Below are positions 25,866 to 34,988 of a stretch of 64,000 nucleotides of DNA, one piece after another. The notes beneath the pieces were generated by a model that saw only the letters and a program-made list of their open reading frames with translations, made no database searches and was not told the origin of the DNA. The stretch's first letter is position 1. Every line of letters begins with the position of its first letter. This stretch comes from Rhodosorus marinus. Taxonomy: Eukaryota > Rhodophyta > Stylonematophyceae > Stylonematales > Stylonemataceae. The stretch lies in assembly GCA_029953675.1 (NCBI GenBank), contig JAMWBK010000010.1:1035001-1099000 (forward strand). Reading direction: 5' to 3'. The translations under genes were made by a program, and so were the position numbers.

Positions 25866-26413
25866 GACTACCACAGGTTTTCGCCCATAACCATGTAAAA
25901 ATTTTGCGCCTGTCGACGCAGGCACCTTTTGATGAGGGTCACTTGCGTAGTGGCGGCGCAAGGTGTATGTACAAACCGAATTCAGATCTGGCGATAGCTG
26001 AACCTCCACCGTAGTGGAAGTTCACTCGGACAGAATTCGGACGAGAAGCTCGCTAGGATTTTAGAACATTTAGTGGAACGGAGCAGGTGCTTGGAACAAG
26101 TCCTTGCACCCACAAGAGTAGGCTCATGCACTCGTTGTCGTTTCCGACCCTACAGGGTTGCACGAGACGTTTTTAAGTTAAGAAAGGTTTCACGAGCATG
26201 CGCATATTTCAGCTATAAAAGAAAAAACAAGCTTGCTGGAGTAGAAAACCTCGCCAATTCAAAGGGCATGTAGCTCATACAATTGTATGAACTACATGCG
26301 CGTGAACTACATGCCCTTTTGAGGAACCTTCTCAAGTCAGTTTCATGTTTCGATAACCAGAAGCTAGTAGTCGAAACAAAAATTAAATTCCTAGATACTA
26401 GCACATCAGCGCC
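25866..26413. other. convergent 3' region between MAPK and PPR genes
   Basis: Shared downstream region of two convergent genes. It holds a nested palindrome (listed separately) and otherwise only short open frames. No consensus AATAAA was assigned to either gene. Confidence 0.4.
26259..26322. repeat. nested palindrome between convergent genes
   Basis: The outer arms TCAAAGGGCATGTAG and CTACATGCCCTTTTGA pair with one extra base. Inside, CATGTAGCTCATACAATT is followed by its near-complement ATTGTATGAACTACATG, a second smaller palindrome. The motif CATGTAG/CTACATG therefore occurs three times in 64 bp and two alternative hairpins can form. It may be a tiny foldback element or a 3'-end structure. 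Confidence 0.75.
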
Positions 26414-28648
26414 CTACTTGCCAGCATCCTCAAACATTTCAGACTTCCTAGGCAAAATCTTGAAGTCCAGTTTCGGTGTTCTAGAACTCCGATCGCTGCG
26501 GCTATCGCGTGTCCTATTTTGCGCTTGGACCTCGCCTTCAAAGATTGAAAATTCAATCCTCTCGCCGGTCCGACGGTCCGGTTTTCCGCATGCCACTATT
26601 GCGTAGCGGTACATCGTTCTGTTAAGGTCCTCCTGTTCATCATCTTCGTCGTCCTCGGGGACAACCAACGCAGCCGGTGTTTCAGTCTGATTCCAGGGAA
26701 CCTCAGGCTCCTCTTCGTCGCCATTCCATTTTGGCCTCTCAAACATCTTGCGTTCCTCAAGTTCGGCGCCGGAAGCCTCTTCGGGCTCGGCGACTTCCTC
26801 GAGCCACTCGTTCTGTTGCGATCCGGTGATTTCCTCGGCCTCAGCGTTCCTCTCCAATTGCTTCCACTCGTCCTCGTCGATTGCTCTCAATATCTCCTTG
26901 TTCATTTGTACAAGCTTGGCGGAATCCTCTCCGCAACCTTCGATCAGCTTGCTATGGATAACCACACCATACCTACTAACAAGTTCAACAAACATCACCA
27001 GATTCTCTCTGTCATGCACAGTCCCCAGGTATCCAACAACCGCAGCAAACAGTTCAGCTGTGAACGGAATGGAAATGTTTCTCATGCTAGTCAGAAGCCT
27101 TCTAGGATCCTGCCGTTGTTCCAAGGTTTCATCCAGGAGGTCGAATACCAAATCCACCTGTGGCATGCTGTCGTTTGTCCTCATTGAGTGGATGAGATCT
27201 GGAGCTTGATCGACTTTCTTCGTTTCCAGCATGGCATTGGCAATCAAAGCGAACAAGTTGATGCTAGGCGGTACGTTGAACCTTTGAACAAGGCTATGGA
27301 GCTCTACAATCTTCTCGGGGTTGTTGGATTCTCGATAAGCCACCGCCATCCTGGCAAAAGTCTTAAGATTCGGTGCAATGCCCTTCTTCAGCATGCCCTC
27401 AAGAACGAGCTCGGCACCAGGAACATCATCGTCCTTTGTCAATACGTTGATGAGGGTGTTGAATGTCCACACGTCGGGTAAAATACTGTTCTGATTCATC
27501 CTAACAAGAACTCGTTTAGCCCCCTGGGCATCCCCAAGCGCCGCGTATCCTTCCATCAACGAATTAAGCGCCTGCAAGCCAGGCTTGAGACCTCGACTCT
27601 TCATCTCCGCAATCGTACTCTCCGCACCAGCAACATCATCAGCCATGACATAAGCTTGAACCATCATATCCAAAATTTCCGAGTCTGGATATATCCGTTG
27701 GTCCAGCATTCTTGACAACCACCAGCGAACCGCTTTCGTATCGCCAACGTCTGCACACAGGCGAATAATTCTCGAGAACACTCGAGCATCAGGGCTTGTA
27801 TCATTCCTCTCCATCTCCTTCAGCACCGATTCTACGAGGTCGAACTGGCCGTTCCTCCCGTAAACTTTTATTAGAGTATCATAAGTCCACCAGTTCGGAA
27901 CTGCTCCGTTTTCTTTCAAGCGTCGGTAAACTCCTCGAGCTCCTTTCAGATCGTCCTTCAAATCGTAAGCACGGATCATAAAGTTGTAAGTAGCCGTCGT
28001 TCCTTTCTTTTCTGCTTCTTGCATGTCACTAAAAGTAGATTCTAGCTTTTCAATATCCCCATACTTTGCGGCTGCAGCAATCATCTGATTATACGTCCCA
28101 ATGTCACGAATCATTCCCAAGTCCTCCATCCTATCATACCAGACCTTACATTCGTCATATTCTCCCTGTATACTACACACCTTTATCATGTTGTTGTAGG
28201 TCGCGCTTCTGTACGGAATATCTCGCTTTGCCTGTTCCGTGAGGACTATCCTAACATAGTCCATTCCCCTTGGGGGTGGTACATGCTTAGCCAGAGCATG
28301 CATCAAATAGTTACACATCGGTTCGTTTAGGTTCACGTCGGCGTAAATTTCCTCCATTTCCTTGATTACAGCATCCACTCTCCCTGCTTGAAGGTTCTCC
28401 ACAATGTCATCAATTCGAAGGAAAACTTCTTCATCTCTTGCTTCTTGCCGTTTCCTCTTAGCCTCCTTCCTCATCCTCCTCTGCTTCTTCGTGATCATCA
28501 CCCATCTCACCTCAGCACGCCGCCTCTCAGTTATTTCTACAGTAATCCTACCACCCATCAGTCCACAGCTCCCCAACTCACTACTCACAATCCTCCTCCC
28601 CCCGACCGCACTACCGCACACGCCAAATCCAACATGAGCCATTCTCAC
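26414..28648 (-). CDS. PPR protein, intronless, 744 residues
   Basis: A single open frame encodes a run of 35-residue P-type PPR motifs from about residue 110 to 560. Examples are ATYNNMIKVCSIQGEYDECK, GTYNQMIAAAAKYGDIEKL, ATYNFMIRAYDLKDDLKGAR and WTFNTLINVLTKDDDVPGAE. An Arg/Lys-rich segment precedes the repeats (KKQRRMRKEAKRKRQ). A glycine-rich N-terminus could serve as an organelle presequence. After the repeats comes an acidic tail (EDDEDDEQEDL) and a final 60-residue domain of unknown type. P-class PPR proteins bind single-stranded organelle RNA to stabilise, process or help translate it. The absence of DYW or E motifs argues against C-to-U editing. It faces away from the next PPR gene across 0.78 kb. 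Confidence 0.88.
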   Translation of the reverse strand: MRMAHVGFGVCGSAVGGRRIVSSELGSCGLMGGRITVEITERRRAEVRWVMITKKQRRMRKEAKRKRQEARDEEVFLRIDDIVENLQAGRVDAVIKEMEEIYADVNLNEPMCNYLMHALAKHVPPPRGMDYVRIVLTEQAKRDIPYRSATYNNMIKVCSIQGEYDECKVWYDRMEDLGMIRDIGTYNQMIAAAAKYGDIEKLESTFSDMQEAEKKGTTATYNFMIRAYDLKDDLKGARGVYRRLKENGAVPNWWTYDTLIKVYGRNGQFDLVESVLKEMERNDTSPDARVFSRIIRLCADVGDTKAVRWWLSRMLDQRIYPDSEILDMMVQAYVMADDVAGAESTIAEMKSRGLKPGLQALNSLMEGYAALGDAQGAKRVLVRMNQNSILPDVWTFNTLINVLTKDDDVPGAELVLEGMLKKGIAPNLKTFARMAVAYRESNNPEKIVELHSLVQRFNVPPSINLFALIANAMLETKKVDQAPDLIHSMRTNDSMPQVDLVFDLLDETLEQRQDPRRLLTSMRNISIPFTAELFAAVVGYLGTVHDRENLVMFVELVSRYGVVIHSKLIEGCGEDSAKLVQMNKEILRAIDEDEWKQLERNAEAEEITGSQQNEWLEEVAEPEEASGAELEERKMFERPKWNGDEEEPEVPWNQTETPAALVVPEDDEDDEQEDLNRTMYRYAIVACGKPDRRTGERIEFSIFEGEVQAQNRTRDSRSDRSSRTPKLDFKILPRKSEMFEDAGK

Positions 28649-29430
28649 GCCTAAAATTTCCTAACAGAAAACAGGAAAACACCTTCGCGCATTCAGTCCG
28701 ATTTCTGTACAGATTCTAACCAGTTCTACCAGAAACCAACGCACCCTTCCCCAACCCCTTCTCCTCTTCCCGACCACTTCCTCGACAACACCGGCCCGTC
28801 CTAACCCTCAAAGCACCTCGACACAATCTGAGTAGGAACTGGAAAAACGAATGGCCATAACTAGTCCAAATATCCCCAAAAAGATCTGAAAATAGGCTGG
28901 TATCTTTAATATATAAAAATATGACTCTTACTCCTCTATTTTATGTCCGCTCTTGAAATTTGAATGGGAATCCCGTTCACATCTCTCTCATGGCCTGCCC
29001 ACTGTGACTACTGTAACGCGTAAGTGGGCCTTCTCCGTCGTTCCGTTGAGTAGTAGAAGTCTGGCTTTATCATATGAAATAGTAGATATCTAAGCTATTG
29101 TTCTATCTGTACGTCTCATGCAAGGCAGAGACCATAGGACTTTTGCGGTACCTTACCGTGCACACCACCATTTTTTCTCATCTCCTGGGACACTTTTGGC
29201 TTTGCAGGTCGAAACGTCCAGCAGAATAAATCGGATCTCCGGAGGGGCAACGAGACATCATCTCGCCTTTCATATATTTAGACGGCTGTACTCAGCTATT
29301 AACAACCTCATGCCTTCACATCGTCAAGGTCGCGAAGCTGGTTAGCTCTTGGAACACTGTCCCATCTAATGGGACATTTTGTCTGGTCAATCTGTCCCGT
29401 TGAATCAAATCCGAGCTCTCGAGGAAGGAG
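28649..29430. promoter_or_regulatory. putative bidirectional promoter of two PPR genes
   Basis: 782 bp lie between the ATGs of two divergent PPR genes. The sequence is C/T-rich near the minus gene and includes an AT-rich TTAATATATAAAAATATG stretch near 28910. No gene is seen. Co-regulation of the two organelle RNA-binding proteins is possible but only inferred from the arrangement. Confidence 0.35.
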
Positions 29431-31566
29431 ATGCTATCTGTAGATCTGGAATTGGGGAAGCCCTGGGGAACGCGGGAAAGAGGGAAGAGCAGGAAGCTAG
29501 ATCAGGACTTGTTTAGGATGGCTTGCAACTGTTTTGTGCCGTTTTGTGTGTCTGGCCTGGATCTAAGGGCAAGGCACACACTTTGTGCGGACCAGCGGGG
29601 CTTTAGTCCCGCGTCCGTGAGGAAGCGATGCAGGATTGCGATGAACAATGGTCTGGAGGGAGAGATAATCAATGCAGAAAGGCTGCTCAAACGAGGCCAA
29701 AGTTCGGCAGCGCTTCAGAGTGTGAGGAGGCTTCGTGAGTTTGGAGTAGATTTGAGAATATACAATCGACTTCTCAACGTCTGCGCAGAGAACCGGAACG
29801 TTCACGTCGCCGATCAGATTCTGCAACTAATCAGAGCTGAAGGCAAGGAATTGGATGTTATTAGCTATACGACACTGATCAAACTGTACGTGCGACGGAA
29901 GATGATGGGTAGGGTCGGAGAGGCACTATCCTCAATGCGATCCAAAGGAATCGTGCCAAATATTGTCACGTACAACACCGTTCTCCATGGGTTGCGTAAT
30001 GGTACAGACGTGACCGGGGCTGCGCTGAACATTTTAGCCGAGATGAAAGCTCAGGGAATTAAACCAGATGTATCGACATATTCGTCCATCATAGCAATCC
30101 ATGCGAGGTCCAAGAATCTGGAGGGAGTCTTGGAAGGCATCTCCGAGATGAAAATCAATGATCTTGTCCCCGATGAAAGGCTTTATTCCAAGTTGGTGCG
30201 CTCCTTTGCCCGGGACAGGATGCGCGAAGAGGTTGAACGGCTACTTAAGATGATGAAGGACGATGGGACAGAAGTTGATGCTTCGGGGCGCTGCGCGCTT
30301 GTTCGCCTTTACGCCTTGAAAGGGGATGAACGTGCCGTGAGGAGCATTATGGATATATCTATGACGTCAAGTGCAAGCTCGGCAACGGCATCGTTTAACA
30401 GTGCTCTCATCGGATTCTGTGAAGCAAACGACATGGAGGCCGGCGAGAGGTTCTTCAAGGATATGCGCGACCAGATCGCCATGGATGCATATTCAATTTC
30501 TGCAGTGGTCCGTCTGTGCTCTATGGACGGAGATGCATCGAGAGTAATGAGAATATTCAGAATGATGAAGGAAAGAGGTGTGCTACCAGATCCAGTGGCA
30601 TATAGCAATGTCATCGATGCTCTGGGGAGACTGGGTGATGTAAGGGGGGCTGCGGAAATGTTTTACGAGATGCTGGATCAGGGTATGAAGCCGAATATTA
30701 TAACGTACAACATCCTTCTCAACGTTTTTGCTCGGCAAGGCGAGGTTGAAGCTATGAGACAAGTGTTCAGAAGGATGCAGAGGGACAAGATCGTTCCGAA
30801 CCACGTGACGTACACAACTCTAATTGCTGGTTTTGGAAGAAGTGGAAACGTTGCCGGTGCGGAGAAGCTAGTTGAACAGATGGAGAGTAGAAACTGCCGG
30901 CCCAATGTGGTCACTTTCACTGCGCTCATGAAGTGCTATGCTGACACGGGTGACATCGATGGCGTCGAGGCGACTCGACAGAGAATGCTCGAGCGAAGGG
31001 TCATTCCAAACTTTGCAACGTATAATGTCCTGATAGATGCTTACGGCAAAGCGGGCCAGGTTGAGCGAGCCGAGAGCGCGTATCAGGATATGATCTCTGC
31101 TGATGTGCTGCCAACGGTTGTGACATTCACAACAATGATGAACATGTACCAGTCAGCAGAGAACCACGAAAAGGTTTCGGAAATGTTTGATCTGCTTGTG
31201 AGCATGGGTCTAAAGCCGGGTTTGGTCTCCTACAATCACCTCATTTACGCGTATGGTCGCGGAAGCGACCCAAAGAAAGCGGAGGATGTTCTCCAGCTTA
31301 TGCGAGAATCTGGAATACGCCCGGATGTAGTCACCTACAACTCGTTGATTGCTTCGTATGTGCGATGGGGACTGGTAGACAAGGCAACAGATGTTCTGGA
31401 GAGAATGGAGGAGGAAGGTGTGGAGGCCGATCATGTTTCGTTCTCAACGATATTGTGTGCGACCAGGAACAGAGAAGACTCGAGCGCCGTAGCACGCTTG
31501 AAGGACATGGCGGCAAGCAGGGGCTGCTATATAGATGAGGATCTGTGTGCAGTGGTAGAGTACTGA
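29431..31566 (+). CDS. PPR protein, intronless, 711 residues
   Basis: One open frame with about 16 consecutive P-type PPR motifs from residue 90 to near the end. Examples are ISYTTLIKLYVRRKMMGRVG, VTYNTVLHGLRN, ITYNILLNVFARQGEVEAMR, VTYTTLIAGFGRSGNVAGAE, ATYNVLIDAYGKAGQVERAE and VTYNSLIASYVRWGLVDKAT. The repeats are very regular and often carry NxxTYN boundaries, so an RNA target could be predicted with the PPR code. The first ATG is at 29431. A second ATG at 29518 starts MACNCFVPFCVSG, which is more like a transit peptide, so the true start may be there. No editing-type C-terminal domain. The likely place of action is plastid or mitochondrion. Confidence 0.9.
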   Translation: MLSVDLELGKPWGTRERGKSRKLDQDLFRMACNCFVPFCVSGLDLRARHTLCADQRGFSPASVRKRCRIAMNNGLEGEIINAERLLKRGQSSAALQSVRRLREFGVDLRIYNRLLNVCAENRNVHVADQILQLIRAEGKELDVISYTTLIKLYVRRKMMGRVGEALSSMRSKGIVPNIVTYNTVLHGLRNGTDVTGAALNILAEMKAQGIKPDVSTYSSIIAIHARSKNLEGVLEGISEMKINDLVPDERLYSKLVRSFARDRMREEVERLLKMMKDDGTEVDASGRCALVRLYALKGDERAVRSIMDISMTSSASSATASFNSALIGFCEANDMEAGERFFKDMRDQIAMDAYSISAVVRLCSMDGDASRVMRIFRMMKERGVLPDPVAYSNVIDALGRLGDVRGAAEMFYEMLDQGMKPNIITYNILLNVFARQGEVEAMRQVFRRMQRDKIVPNHVTYTTLIAGFGRSGNVAGAEKLVEQMESRNCRPNVVTFTALMKCYADTGDIDGVEATRQRMLERRVIPNFATYNVLIDAYGKAGQVERAESAYQDMISADVLPTVVTFTTMMNMYQSAENHEKVSEMFDLLVSMGLKPGLVSYNHLIYAYGRGSDPKKAEDVLQLMRESGIRPDVVTYNSLIASYVRWGLVDKATDVLERMEEEGVEADHVSFSTILCATRNREDSSAVARLKDMAASRGCYIDEDLCAVVEY

Positions 31567-34339
31567 CTGCATAACGTGTATAGGGACTAACTTATTTTCG
31601 GTTGCCTAAGGGAGAACTACGAAGGGAATGGTCGCAAGGTTTCGGCTCAAGGTATCTGAGAGGAGAAGCCTGGGGGGTATTGCGCTTCCCGGGATCGCCG
31701 AAGACTAACCAATCGAAGCTTCTACGCTTATTGGTTCATGACCTACGCATTTGCTCTGGTCTACCAATAGCAATACTGAGTAAATCCGATATCATCCCTA
31801 AGCACTGCGATCTATATTTCCTAGTCTTCGGCTGACAATTTTGAGACTCACTTGGAAGCCCGAAAGCCTACTAGCGTGAACCATTAATAGCATTCCGCGT
31901 AAGGGTCAACCTAAGATTCCAAATCATGGTCCATTTCTCAACTCCTGCGTGTGACCACATCCCTGACATGTCTTACATGGCGCCTACTAGTCCAAGACCG
32001 AGGGTAAAAAACCACTATCCTTGCTAGAAAGAGCGCCTGCGCTAGATGCAGAGGCAGAAGATGAGCAAGATGATCTGCACTACATATATGGTCCTCGCAT
32101 GCGTAAAGCCGCATGTGAGGACCATATATGTAGTGCTACTCTTCCCCTCTATTTATTTTTTTTGCTAGGTTTGAGCGGTCGAGTGCAGTAGTAGTCGGTT
32201 CCGTGCGGAGAAAAAATCCCAGCTGGCACGGAAGCTGGTATTCGACGGAAATCGAGAAAGAATCATCGCATGAGCAGCCACACCAAAAAAAAAGTAAAGG
32301 AGCTATAGAGGGGCTCAGAATGGTAGTTGCCCTGTTCCCTATTCCAATGGGATGGCTTCAGCTGGCGGGCACAAAGTGCAAGGACCTCGATACAAATAAC
32401 TAATCGCTGGGGGTTTAACACCCTTGGGGTATTCCCAAAGTCTCTTTACAGAGGGCTACGGGTCCTACATCCTTCCTCGGCTATGCTGAGGTTTCTGAAA
32501 AAACTAGACGCACAGTGAGGACGAAACAAAGAAACCTAGGCATCTCAACAGGCCTATACGAGCCTCAGAATGCAAGCCGTTACACCCTCCATGGAGTCTA
32601 CAATGACCGCCAGGATCCTAACGGACATCTCCGCAAGACGGAAATTGTAAAAACTGGCTCTTCCAGCATCCTCGTCGGTGATCCAGGTCATACGTATCCA
32701 GAAGGGATTTCATTGCCTACTACTGAGGGCATGCCTGATTTTCTCTTTATACGTAGGAAACACATCGTATCGATGACACAAAGTCCACCGACAGAATCGT
32801 ACCTCGCTTAACGCCTACCTCGCTGGACGCCCTCCAGCCGTTTCAGACCCTCCCGCACGTGCTGAACAGTTTCACAATCAGTGTCAGGGAAGCCCCGAAG
32901 ATCAAAGAACATAAAAATCATAATAAGCGTCATCTATAACTTAGTCAATATACAAATAACAATACCGCATTCTGCACAACTAAAAGTATTTTCATCAGAA
33001 AATGACTAGACTCGTATATGACCCTTACGCATAATTCAGGCATGGCTCGAGAACACAAGGGGAGGAACTTGAATGTCCACCCACGGTGTAAGTTTGATCG
33101 TCTTTCTTTTTTTTCACAGAAGATTTTTCAGGGCTCCTAATCAACTGCCTTGTCCGAAGTACCCAAAAATATTTAAAAATTACCATCAGTATCAATCAAA
33201 AACGAATTTTATTAGGTATTAGAATTCTTGTGAAAATTGGACGAACACAGTCCAATGAGGTGTGGGGGCGAGGGAGGGGAGCCCAACTAATGAAAAATAG
33301 TTATAATGTACCTGAAATTGGTGAAAAATAGGACTAGTTCGTAGTAGAATATCCAAATTTTAAAAGGTTTTTTGTTAAAATATCGATTCTGTTCTTCTAG
33401 TTGGCCTATGCAACTATGATCCAGCCAATTCTCGCACTATGAAAATATGTCTTTGAAATAGTTACCAAGTTTCATCTATTTCCCATCGGCCAATTCGTCC
33501 AACTACGCGTTTTATTCTGTTTTTATTGGGTAAACCTGCTCCCTGACGTTTATCCCGAAGTATAATTGGACAAGAAGCTTAATATTCTGTAATTCAAACA
33601 AGCCATCGTCAATATACAAAACAAAACCAAAACAACAAGAACAAATCCGTCTTGCGTGAGGACCTGTACCATGCTGGGAGCAGCAAAGCTTACAACGAGG
33701 GGTAAGACAAAAAGAGCAAATTATTCATTATTCAATTAATATATAATTTAAAACAATATATCAATTGCCATTGGAATCAGTTGTACAGGGGAGGAAGAGT
33801 ATTATTTTAGAAAATGCTTGATATCGTCCAAGGCGAGGAGGATTTTTTCCTTCGTTTTTCTTTTGAATTAAGATGTATATAGATCTATTTATTTTCATTT
33901 TTCATATTTGATACTGGGCTGGAGAAAAAAAAAATTATTGAGTGAACTGACAGATTGACTGACGTTTTTGCTAAGGAGCGTGGTTTTTTTTTGTTTTTGT
34001 GAGTGTCGGGGAGTTTTTTGATCTTTTTTTACAGGGAACTCTTCTTTTTTTTGCGGGGAGGTGATTCTAAAAAAAAACTGCGGGCTATGTGCGGCGGATC
34101 CTGAGGGACAGACTGATTCTGTCGAGGGCGATGATGCTTATTCAGGAATTTTGAAAGCACCACGTTGGGGATGTGTGGATGGTGGCTGGATGGTTGGAAC
34201 GTATAAGAGAGGACTTCGGCCTGCACAAGTTGTAGGTCACTTAGTCTACATTCTATTGTAAGGGCTTTGGAAGCAGTAGTTGGATTGGATGTGATTTTTT
34301 CTTGGTTTTTTGGAGAGTTTATTGAGATTGGTTTGGGTA
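31567..34339. other. 2.8 kb gene-poor region
   Basis: No gene supported. 32200-32820 has several medium open frames without recognisable motifs and with mobile-element-like texture. 32880-34060 is AT-rich with T and A runs. A strong hairpin at 32078-32135 is listed separately. Confidence 0.4.
32078..32135. repeat. 58-bp hairpin with perfect 19-bp arms
   Basis: CACTACATATATGGTCCTC is followed by its exact reverse complement GAGGACCATATATGTAGTG 20 bases later. The stem continues inward after one mismatch (GCATGCG against CGCATGT), leaving a loop of about six bases. This gives a 26-position stem, far beyond chance. It could be a small foldback element, a small-RNA precursor or a recombination site. 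Confidence 0.85.
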
Positions 34340-34768
34340 ATGGGTAACGCGGTGTGTGTGATATTGAGAGTTCTTGAGGAAATCGCCTTTACGGCTGAGA
34401 CGAGGAACAAAACACTTTTGAATCGGACGGCTCTGCCAACGAAGGTCAAGCGAGTCTCGGGGAACAAGTTGACTTGTGCCAAGGCTACCTTCAAAAAGAG
34501 CCGGAAGAGGGTCAGCTTTTCCGACGAAGTCGAGGTAGTTTACTTCCGGCAAACGTACCCAGCGACTAGGGATCTGGAGCCAACAGCATCCTGGTCGCAA
34601 GGTGTATGCTCAGTTGAGACTCGGCCGAAGTCGCAGGCAAGAATCGCAGTGAACCGCGGTCAAGCCCCGAGAAGAAAGTCCAGCAAGGGACTGAAGATGA
34701 AAGGCTCACAGTTTTTTCAATCTTGGCATCCAGCTGGGAACGTTCGCAATAGCGGGATCGCATGTTGA
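34340..34768 (+). CDS. small basic protein with MGNxxC start and RVSF motif
   Basis: A 142-residue frame from ATG 34340 to TGA. The N-terminus MGNAVC has Gly2 and Cys6, a pattern compatible with N-myristoylation plus palmitoylation. Residues around 65-75 read KKSRKRVSFSDEVEVVYF. The RVSF core with flanking basic residues and following acidic ones is a classical protein phosphatase 1 docking motif of the RVxF type. The C-terminal half is basic and disordered. It could be a membrane-tethered PP1 regulator. Both motifs are short, so function is inference. An open frame continues upstream to 34310 without ATG. Confidence 0.5.
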   Translation: MGNAVCVILRVLEEIAFTAETRNKTLLNRTALPTKVKRVSGNKLTCAKATFKKSRKRVSFSDEVEVVYFRQTYPATRDLEPTASWSQGVCSVETRPKSQARIAVNRGQAPRRKSSKGLKMKGSQFFQSWHPAGNVRNSGIAC

Positions 34769-34988
34769 ATTATTGTAGATCTGTGAACATTAACGGTCTG
34801 TAGTTTGGACCAAACCATTAAATTATACTTCAGTCTATTCCTTGCGGTTTGGGCGTGGGTGCGTCACAAGCATAGCAGTTGTCTCGCCTAAATTCAGCTT
34901 TTAATCCTTTCCGGAATATACTACAGGCCGCTCAGCTGGCAACCCCTCGTTCGGCAATCCGTGATCAATTCTCTGCAAACCAGGACCG

